A stretch of DNA of 64,000 bases from Camarhynchus parvulus (taxonomy: Eukaryota > Chordata > Aves > Passeriformes > Thraupidae). The stretch is taken from positions 19,195,820 to 19,259,819 of the forward strand of contig NC_044582.1 of the NCBI RefSeq assembly GCF_901933205.1. The letters are read 5' to 3'. Positions within the stretch are counted from its first letter, which is position 1. Every line of letters begins with the position of its first letter. The translations under genes were made by a program, and so were the position numbers. Below, piece after piece: positions 56,661-64,000 of this stretch. The notes under the pieces were generated by a model. It saw nothing but the letters and a program-made list of their open reading frames with translations, had not been told where the DNA came from and did not search any database.

Positions 56661-56697
56661 TATAAAAGAGAAAATTACCAAGTTGGAGGGTCAGATG
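56661..56697 (+). promoter_or_regulatory. candidate TATA box and initiator
   Basis: TATAAAAG at 56661-56668, with TCAGATG at 56691. The A at 56693 lies 32 bp downstream of the first T of the box, the canonical spacing. The candidate ATG at 56706 follows 13 nt later, an unusually short leader. Spacing is suggestive only. Confidence 0.25.
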
Positions 56698-56705
56698 AGT
56701 AGAAA

Positions 56706-56760
56706 ATGACGAGCTGCTGGTCCGTGTGCTCAGCCTTGGCTGTGATTGCATCTGCTGCAG
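56706..56760 (+). CDS. candidate exon 1 of a small membrane protein (unrecognised)
   Basis: ATG in the context GAAAATGA (A at -3) opens MTSCWSVCSALAVIASAA, hydrophobic and signal-like. It stops at the donor GCTGCAG then GTGAGG, giving 55 nt and phase 1. The next candidate exon at 57026 begins in the matching phase, and the split codon would be G|GT (Gly). I do not recognise the protein. In GC-rich bird DNA such coincidences are possible. Confidence 0.2.
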
Positions 56761-57025
56761 GTGAGGCCAGTAATTCTGGGAGCCCTGTAATGGCTGCACG
56801 GAGGGAATTAGTTCTGATGGATGGTAAATACTTTGCCAGTCATTTTGACATTATTTTCAAAATTCTGGGTCAATTAATACTTCTTGAATGGATCAGAAAA
56901 AGAGCCACAAAGCTCCTGGAGTTGTTTATTTTGTGTAAGTCTCTCTCTCTGTGTAGTGGAATATGGAGAGCTGGGTTTTGTTCCTTTTCTTTAACAAGGA
57001 AATGAGCTGGGCTCTGTTTCCCCAG

Positions 57026-57252
57026 GTGGGAGCAGGTCTGGAGCTGCTGCTGTGCTGGCTGTGCTTGTGCTCCTCCTCCTCTTCCTCCTGCTCAGGGCTG
57101 AATTCCAGCAGTGCCCCCAGTGCACCCCAGACCCACAGGGGCACAGCCCGGAGCCAGCAGAGCCCTGTGCCCACCCAGAGCCTGCAGCACCTGTGGGGAG
57201 GATGCTCTGGAGCCCTGTGTGCGGGCTGAGCCCGGGGATGGGGAGCTCCTGA
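57026..57252 (+). CDS. candidate last exon with transmembrane segment (unrecognised)
   Basis: Preceded by the acceptor CTCTGTTTCCCCAG and in phase with exon 1. It encodes GSRSG, then a hydrophobic run AAAVLAVLVLLLLFLLL, then RAEFQQCPQC and a Pro/Cys/Glu-rich tail ending at TGA (57250-57252). Together the two pieces give 93 residues: signal-like start, one membrane segment, short cytoplasmic-type tail. No AATAAA is seen close downstream. The opposite strand is also open here, which lowers confidence. Confidence 0.2.
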
Positions 57253-57339
57253 GTCTGCTCACAGCCCCTCCAAGCCCAGGGCTGGGGGCTCACTCCTCTT
57301 CCAGCCCAGGCACCAACCTTCCCTGTCTGGGATGTGAAG

Positions 57340-57912
57340 AGTCTCCTTCCCCTGCCTTTCAGGGATATTCCCTGGCTGGGATGTGAAATGTCTCCTTTCC
57401 CTGCCTTTCAGAGAGGCACCAGACGCTGCAGAAGGCTTCCCAGTGGGATGTGCAATGTCTCCTTTCAGAGATTTTCCCTGGCTGGGATGTGAAATATCTC
57501 CTTTCCCTCTTTTCAGGGATATTCCCTATCTGGGATGTGCAATGTCTCCTTTCCCTCCTTCCAGGGATATTCCCTGGCTGGGACATGCAGTGTCTCCTTT
57601 CCCTGCCTTCCAGAGAGGCACCAAACGTGCAGAAGTGTTTCCATTCGGATGTGGAGCTCTCCTTTCCCTCCTTTCAGAGATTTTCCCTGGCTGGATGTGA
57701 AATGTCTCCTTTCCCTCCTTTCAGAGATTTTCCTTATCTGGGACATGCAGTGTCTCCTTTCCCTGCCTTCCAGAGAGGCACCAAACGCTCCAGAAGTGTT
57801 TCCATTTGGATGTGGAGTTCTCCTTTCCCTCCTTTCAGGGATATTCCCCGGCTGGGATGTGCAGTGTCTCCTTTCCCTGCCTTCCAGAGAGGCACCAAAC
57901 GTGCAGAAGGGT
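57340..57912. repeat. compound minisatellite, 48-bp unit plus AGAGGCACC cassette
   Basis: Basic unit GGATATTCCCTGGCTGGGAT plus GTGAAATGTCTCCTTTCCCTGCCTTTCA (48 bp, 16 codons). A different cassette with AGAGGCACCAAACG, CAGAAG and CCATTCGGATGTGGAG interrupts at 57412, 57614, 57774 and 57888. Spacings between cassettes are 202, 160 and 114 bp, as if one basic unit were lost each time. Long open frames on both strands follow from the 48-bp period. Confidence 0.94.
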
Positions 57913-58548
57913 TCCCATCAGGACATCAGTGGGTGATGAGGGCCAGAGCCCATGGGGACGGAGCCCTGAGCCGCACACCCTGAGCTCAGCAGGAGGAGCC
58001 AGCCCCAGCACAGAGCTCCCAGGCTGCCCTCCTGACCCCTGGCCACATAACTGAGGGTTATTTGGGGAGCTGCTGGGGGCTGGTGTGGCAGGCAAACCCT
58101 GCTGACTGAAAACCTGCCTGTGCCGTGGGGCTGGGGCTTGATTTGACTCTCAATGGCGCCAATGGGCTGTGCCTTTCCTCAGAGCACCAAGGGCTGCAAG
58201 GGTTAAGGGTGAATTATGGGCTTTTAAAGGGATGTTAACTTGAGATAATGTAACTTCATTGAGAATCCCTGGAATATCCTCTAAATAGGTTTTGTGCTTG
58301 GGAGCAGTCTGACCGTATCTCATTACAAGTGGATTGCACACAGAGCTCCTGAATGCTCCTGCAGCAGCCCCTGGAGCGTGGCACAGCAGTGCTGCTGCCT
58401 GGGCAGCCTCTCCTGAGGCTCAGCCATGGGCCTGGGCACAGCCCAGCCCAGCCAGAGCCCTGCATGTCCCTGTGGCATCGCCCTCCTTCCAGTGCTGGGC
58501 ACCCCAAAAGCACCCAGAACGTTCTTCCCATGGTGAGTGCATCAAACC
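57913..58548. other. unique non-coding DNA
   Basis: No repeat or gene recognised. Confidence 0.5.
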
Positions 58549-58676
58549 CCCCTGTTTGTGGGGGATCATTGGGTTCTTGTGTGATTTGTCACCCCTGTTT
58601 GTGGGGGATCATTGGGTTCTTGTGTGATTTGTCACCCCTGTTTGTGGGGGATCATTGGGTTCTTGTGTGATTTGGG
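58549..58676. repeat. 43-bp minisatellite, three copies
   Basis: CCCCTGTTTGTGGGGGATCA begins units at 58549, 58592 and 58635. Copies are identical except at the right end, where the third runs directly into the CR1 fragment (TTTGGGGTGAAGG). Confidence 0.95.
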
Positions 58677-59010
58677 GTGAAGGACCCCAAATCCACCCAG
58701 GCCCACTTTCCTGCCATGGCAGGGACACCTCCCACTGTCCCAGGTGTCACATCCACAGGTCTGTTACATCCCCCCAGGCATGGGGACTCCTGCATGGCCC
58801 TGGGCAGCTGTGCCAGGGCTGGACAGCCCTTTAGGTGCAGAAATTTTCCCAATGTCCAAGCTAAACCTCCCCTGGTGCAGCTTGAGGCCATTTCCTCTGG
58901 TCCCTGTTCCCTGGAAGGACTGATGGACCCCTGGCTGCACCCTCCTGCCAGGACCTGTGAGAGGTCCCTGAGCCTCTCTTCTCCAGGTTAAACACCTCCT
59001 GTCCCCCCAG
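58677..59010 (-). mobile_element. CR1 LINE 3' part, divergent copy
   Basis: Antisense, with GAAGGACCCCAAATCCACCC, TTCCTGCCATGGCAGGGACA and GCTGTGCCAGGGCTGGACAG. Upstream parts follow: CCAAGCTAAACCTCCCCTGG, GAGGCCATTTCCTCTGGTCC and CTGAGCCTCTCTTCTCCAGG. The extreme tail is missing and abuts the 43-bp minisatellite. Confidence 0.9.
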
Positions 59011-59655
59011 TCAGGTTTTGTTTTGTTCTAATGGGAATTTAAACAAATCTGGGGCCTTTACATATCTCAGGCTCGAGCTGATCGCTGTTTAGGCTGAGCA
59101 CAAAACAAATAGAGAGAAGTGACTTCATTACTTGCACTCTGGAAGTGACTTGACAGCCATTTAGAAAAATCCTTAACATTCGCCAACTTGCCAGGCTCCT
59201 GCTGTCCCCCAGGAGCGGGCTGGGGACAGAGCCATCCATCTCCTGCCCTGCAGCACCGCAGGCAGCTCTGGGCTGCGATTGGATTCCTGCAGTCAGTGAT
59301 GCCAGGGCTCTCCCTCCCTCCCTGCCCGCCCCGAGTGCCCAGGGGGTGAGGCCGGGGCTGGGTGTGCACTTTGTGCTGCCAGCACAGTGCAAGCAGCTGA
59401 TAAAACCACTGGTATTTTGCATTTCTTAAATCTTTGCTTTCAAGTTGACCTTATTCTCAGTGGGAAATCTGGGCTGGTGCTGCGTGAACAGAAGTAGCAG
59501 TAGGTTTAAGCTGTGATTTATTTCGGTCTTTTTGCCTCCTTCAGAGAGAAGTTTGTGTTTATTGTTCATTCATTTCCTGGCTGTTGGTTGGTTGGAGGGT
59601 CATGTACAACCATGGGATCCTCCAGCCCTTCAGAGAGCCCCACTCCTGCGGCCCT
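59011..59655. other. unique non-coding DNA
   Basis: No repeat or gene recognised. Confidence 0.5.
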
Positions 59656-59694
59656 AAAGAACCCCAGGATGGTTTGGCTTGGAAGAACCTTAAT
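59656..59694 (-). mobile_element. CR1 LINE terminal fragment, about 40 bp
   Basis: AGAACCCCAGGATGGTTTGG followed by CTTGGAAGAACCTTA, the antisense extreme 3' end, cut off at an AT-rich stretch. Confidence 0.75.
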
Positions 59695-60234
59695 ATATTA
59701 GATATTATAATATTAAATTTACATCTTTTGTGCTGGCCTATCCCATTTTACAGCTCTAAGATAACACTGCAAGATGGTCTTGCACCATATTTTGAAGTCC
59801 TGGTAATTTTAAATATTTTTGCAGCCGTGTAATTTATAGAAAAACAAATGGAGAGGTTTTTGCTGCCTCCCCCTCTCTGTGCATGAAAGGTTTGAGTGAG
59901 CTCCAGACCCTGGTGCAGTGCTGGTGCCCAGGCTGGGCTCAGGGCTGCTGTCCCTCCAGTCCTCCTGCAGCCCCTGGGCTCTGGTGGCTCAGGGCGGTGC
60001 TGACAGCTTGAATGCCTTCCTGGAAGCTGCTCCTTGTGCTGCTCTCACAGGCAGCCCTTGGACGCAGGGAGGTCCCTTCCACGGCTGGTTACACTTGGGG
60101 TGGCAGTGGAATGAATCAGCTGTGGCTGCTGGCAGTGCCAGCAGTGAGGGATGCTCTGCTCCGGGATCCCAGCAGAGCCCGCAGTGCAGCGAGCCCAGGG
60201 AGCTCTGATGGAGCTGCCTGCCTGCGAGCCCAGG
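59695..60234. other. unique non-coding DNA
   Basis: No gene recognised. A + frame at 60012-60452 starts with a hydrophobic MPSWKLLLVLLSQAALG but runs into CR1 and minisatellite sequence, so I do not accept it. Confidence 0.5.
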
Positions 60235-60280
60235 CTCCCAGAGGTCTTTTCCAACATAAATCACTCTGTGATTCTGTGCA
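60235..60280 (+). mobile_element. CR1-like terminal fragment
   Basis: TCCCAGAGGTCTTTTCCAAC followed by ATAAATCACTCTGTGATTCTGTG. Sense form of the GGTTGGAAAAGACCTC tail type. About 45 bp are clear. Confidence 0.75.
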
Positions 60281-60377
60281 TTCTGCCCTCAGCTCCAGGA
60301 AAAGAGGCCATTTCCCCTCTTGGGCAGCTGAACAAACCAAAGTGTTCAAACGCCGCCTCAGCCGAGACAGCAGGGCT

Positions 60378-60545
60378 GTGGAAAGGGGAGATTGGAGCTG
60401 CATCCAGGGATGGGCTCTGCATCCATTGGAGCTGCATCCAGAGCTGGGCTAACTCTGCATCCAGAGCTTGGAGCTGCATCCAGAGATGGGCTGTGGAAAG
60501 GGGAGATGGGCTCTGCATCCAGAGATGGGCTCTGCATCCATTGGT
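60378..60545. repeat. minisatellite, unit about 20 bp (GGGCTCTGCATCCAGAGATG)
   Basis: Eight or so units mixing GAGCTGCATCCAGAGCTGGG, CTCTGCATCCAGAGATGGG, CATTGGAGCTGCATCC and GTGGAAAGGGGAGA modules. Modular order varies. Confidence 0.88.
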
Positions 60546-60711
60546 TCTGCCCCATTCCAGGAGAATCCCAGTGCTCCCAGTCCCTCCCTCCATGGTGGGG
60601 CTGTGCCCTTGCTCCTCTTCTGCTGTGCCGTGAACAGATCGAATGGAGGGGTTGTTCAGATGTTAAAGACGTGTTTCTCTGTAGCCTCTGGCTGGTTTGG
60701 TTTTGCTTTGT

Positions 60712-60872
60712 CTGGCAGCAAATTCCTCAGCATCCCAAGCCCACCCTGGGGCAGGGCAGAGGGCAGGGAGGTGTCCAAGGTTTGTTGAGCATTATTTTAC
60801 CTGGCAGTAAAATGCTCAGCGTCCCAAGCCTGCCCTGGGGCAGGGCAGAGGGCAGGGTGGTGTCCAAGGTCT
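60712..60872. repeat. 89-bp tandem duplication
   Basis: CTGGCAGCAAATTCCTCAGC at 60712 and CTGGCAGTAAAATGCTCAGC at 60801 begin two copies that share CCAAGC, CCCTGGGGCAGGGCAGAGGG and GGTGTCCAAGGT. The second copy ends near 60872. Several substitutions separate them, so it is not very recent. Confidence 0.92.
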
Positions 60873-63490
60873 CCTCTGTATGGAGCACGCAGGGCGCTGC
60901 ACTCTGCCTTTCTGCTGCGAGCTTAAACAAAGGTTAATTGCCACGTTTTTATGTTTCCCTTTGTAATTAAGTGTTGAGCCGTGGGTGCTTTTCTCTGCAA
61001 CTCCTGACGACTGACGTTAATCATTTTGATCACTGCAGGAGAGAGCAGGAGCTCCAGGACAGACCATGCACAGAACTCAGGGCTTTTCTTCCCTGGGAGT
61101 GTGTGTGAAGGCAGGAAAAGCTGCAGCAGTTACTTGGAGGGGATGCATCCTAGAAACAGCAGTTTCTGTTTTGGTTTCCTGAGATTTGATTAAAAGTTCT
61201 GGGAATGGAAGGTGATTCCAGCTGGGGCTGTCACGGGGAAGCAGTGGTTGCAGCCCAAGCTGCTCAGAAATTGTGGTGCCAGAGATTTTGGTATTATGGC
61301 CTGCTCTGTTTGCTGCTGTTTCTCTCTTTCACATCCTTGTTGTATTAAGAAATTTCCCTATTCCTCCTTCATGCAGCAAAATCTCAATCAGAGCTACATC
61401 AGCAAGAGAAATGGGTTTTTTCAGAGTCTCCCAGGCTGCCCCTGCTCTGGGGAGCTGGGTGGGGAAAGCACCAACTCCTCGGAGAGCTGGGGCCAGGGGG
61501 GCACAGGGACACCTCAGCAGCTTCACAGTGCCCAGACAGTGAGCAAAGAATTGTCGTGACTTCACTGGGGTGGATCACACTGGCTCGCACAGTGAGAACA
61601 CGCTTTGTTGTGTTAATAAATAACTGTTAAGTTTAAGAAATGAATTCACACGAAAGGATTTATTGTGGTATACAATTAGAGCAAGAAAAATGACAAATTT
61701 GTTCCTTAGAGTGCCTTGAAATAATTTCTATCTCATCTGATTAGGAGAAAAGGCTGCTTTGTCTTCTTAAATTATTTTTTCTCTATTTAAATAAATCTGA
61801 ACTGCTTGCATGCCTGCAAGAATTACAAACGGCTGCTCAGACCTAAATCAAGTGTTCCAGGGTTGCTGCATGAATCTTCCAAGGCAATAAACTTTGGGTA
61901 CCTCTGACAAGTTTTATGATCCCAGATAGGTGCACTGTGCTAAGGGCCATATTTCACAGCAACGCCTCTGAATAGATCAGATCAGTTTTTATATGCTAAT
62001 AATTTGTTTTGCTAGTTTAATACCAAGAGCTATAACTCACATCGATGGCTTGCCTTAGACTGTGGGTAATTTGAGGAACAGTTTGGGAAAAATCACTTTA
62101 GGAACACTTTCAGGATTGCACTTTCCCATTGAGCAATTAAGGCAAGACTAAACCAGGCTGGAAATTAAAATTAAAAAAATAAAGGGAATTGAAGCTCATC
62201 AGCTCCAGCTCAGGGTCATTGCCTCTGAAGTTTCCCTCTCCTTCTGTCACTGCATTTTCAGTTGGCTGAGTGTCTGGGCTCTTTTCCATTTCCTCTTGGG
62301 CTGGCAAATCAATCTTGTTATTTAGTCACTCTTTTTGCCTAGAACTAAAATCTAAATGGCTTTTTCCTTAAATTCCCCTCCAAGTCCCAGTGACATTGGC
62401 GGTGTATTGCAAACTTTACCTGTTCTAGTCGCTGACGTGCTGTGGGAGCAGCTGAAACTCAATGTTGGTGTTGCAGAGCAAGCAGTGCTGGCAGCAGGAG
62501 CAGTGTGGGGATGCTGGGGCAGGGCAGGTGTAAAACCAGCTGGGGGCTATTGGAGGGCAGCCCCTGCCCAAACCCAGGCTGATCCCTGGCGTTTTGTGGC
62601 TTCTCAGAGTTCTCTTTGTAAGCACATGGAGGGGCTGGGGCAGCAGGGAGCCCTCACTCTCCTGGGTTTGTGCAGACTTCCCTGGAGCTGCTCCTGCTTT
62701 GGGGTCAATGTTCCAGCCCTGCATTTGGGGCAGGCTGTGAAATGGTGTAAAGGTGCTATTATTTGGTTTTCTGCAGCTCGATAATTGAAACTAATCGAAG
62801 GAAATAGCTAATATTTTCTGGTGGGATGACCTTGGGAGCAGGAGAGCAGCTCCTCATGTCTTCCTCCAGGGAAGAAAGTTAGAGGAATTACTGCCAAATA
62901 ATAATAATAGCAGCAGCAGCACGGGCTGTAATTCTCCACTCTCCTGCTCCAGCGACACCTGAGCAGCAGCAGGAGGAAAACAAATCATTTATCAGGGATA
63001 ATTCCTTGGAGCAGGGCTGGGGAGGAACGGGCAGAGCAATCTGCCTCATCCCAGCCATTAAGGATCCTGGATGCAATTTTCCCATTTTGGCAATTTGTGC
63101 CTGCTCAGGCCCAGTGTGGACTCGTGTGACTCTGAAGGGAAACGTCCCCGTTTCCTTTTCAGGCTCTGAGGTGTGAGATCTGCTCCACCTCCACTTCCCT
63201 CTGAGGATCTGACCCGTGGCTCCCCTGTGCCTCTGCTCCCCCAAATCACCCCCAGCCCCATTCTGCCCTGATTTCCCTGGAAGCCAGGCTCCTGAGATAC
63301 CCCAGAAGTGCTGAGCGCTCTGCAGCTATTTTGGTCTCTGTGAAATCAAGGAGATTTCACAGAGAAAATCACAGAGATTTGACAGAGGGAGGGAAAGCTC
63401 CGAGATAATGAAATCCTAAAACTCTCAGCAAAGTGGGGTTGGTTGGAGGAAAGGGCTGTCCTAAGGCAAAGCAGGAGAGAGCCTGGGCAT
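60873..63490. other. unique non-coding DNA; AT-rich candidate conserved segment at 61600-62080
   Basis: No gene recognised. Positions 61600-62080 are AT-rich and non-repetitive, unlike the GC-rich, minisatellite-laden surroundings. They contain GCTGCATGAATCTTCCAAGG and TAATTTGTTTTGCTAG motifs. This could be a conserved non-coding element but cannot be shown from one genome. A short ATAATAATAATAG run is at 62898-62910. Confidence 0.45.
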
Positions 63491-64000
63491 CAGGAACTGC
63501 TGCTGTCCCTCTGAGCCCCTTTCCATGCAGGAACTGCTGCTGCTGTCCCTCTGAGCCCCTTTCCATGCAGGAACTGCTGCTGCTGTCCCTCCTGGGCCCC
63601 TTTCCATGCAGGAACTGCTGCTGCTGTCCCTCCTGAGCCTCTTTCCATGCAGGAACTGCTGCTGCTGTCCCTCCTGAGCCCCTTTCCATGCAGGAACTGC
63701 TGCTGCTGTCCCTCTGAGCCCCTTTCCATGCAGGAACTGCTGCTGTCCCTCCTGAGCTCATGCAGGACCGCAGAGCCCCTTTCCTGAGGAGCTGCTCCCT
63801 CCTGAGCCCCTTTCCATGGCTGCTGCTGCTGTCCCCTGACCTCCTTCCTGCAGCGCTTGTGTCTGGCCCGAGCTCTGCTTCCTGGCCTTTCCTAGGCTGC
63901 TGCTTGTCTGGCTTGAGGGCCTGTCCCGATTATGCAGGACTGCTGCTGCTGCTGGCTCCTGCAGGACTGCTGCTGTCTGCCCCTTTGCAGGACTGTGCTG
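63491..64000. repeat. 41-44 bp minisatellite running to the window edge
   Basis: About six clear units of AGGAACTGCTGCTGCTGTCC plus CTCCTGAGCCCCTTTCCATGC up to about 63775. It then degrades into GCTGCTGCTG, CTCCTGAGCC and GCAGGACTGC modules to 64000, so the array is probably cut by the window end. CTG triplets vary in number between units. Open frames on both strands come from the repeat. Confidence 0.92.

Noticed and set aside
60012..60452. 146-codon + frame with a signal-like start
   Set aside because: Runs through a CR1 3' end (60235-60280) and into a minisatellite, so it is not an intact coding sequence.
1..64000. Known bird microRNA hairpins and conserved RNA genes
   Set aside because: I looked by eye for common seeds such as let-7, miR-9, miR-124 and miR-153 and saw none; a covariance-model search would be needed to exclude others.

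Overview
The window looks like non-coding DNA from a songbird (passerine) nuclear genome. Three things point there: many short 3' ends of CR1-type LINEs in the form usual in bird genomes, several solo LTRs of a family I recognise from memory as common in passerines, and mixed GC-rich and AT-rich unique DNA with short dispersed repeats. I see no bacterial or viral gene organisation, no tRNA or rRNA, no CRISPR array, and no protein-coding gene I can name. The species and chromosome cannot be told from the sequence.

Layout. Positions 1-1480 hold a 19-bp minisatellite, an LTR whose AT-rich part has grown into a TTATA microsatellite, and a CR1 piece with a GGGTT run. A 33-bp minisatellite and a solo LTR follow at 4081-5289. 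A second solo LTR lies at 8694-9108. From 9 to 20 kb the DNA is mostly unique, with two small CR1 ends, a GATA-motif cluster near 17.7-18.0 kb and homeodomain-type motifs near 19.75 kb. Positions 20640-22850 are CpG-dense and contain two GC-rich minisatellites. From 23 to 36 kb there are CR1 ends, a probable antisense-type LTR at 31560-31992 and a solo LTR at 34522-34934. From 36.5 to 49.5 kb minisatellites are very frequent. A solo LTR with a second LTR inserted inside it lies at 51093-51798. The last 12 kb carry further minisatellites, two with higher-order structure, and CR1 pieces.

The strongest results are mobile-element archaeology. Four solo LTRs have perfect 6-bp target-site duplications (AGGTCC, AAGTCA, CAGTCA, AAGAAG), and a nested fifth has its own (GGATTT). 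About two dozen minisatellites account for most of the longer open reading frames, because many repeat units are multiples of 3 bp and stay open on both strands.

The only gene-like structure I would follow up is weak. It is a TATA box, initiator, short signal-like exon, phase-1 intron and transmembrane-type last exon at 56661-57252, giving a possible 93-residue membrane protein. Two isolated splice-bounded open segments (31133-31228 and 45150-45299) are weaker still. I did not find a new multi-gene system here.
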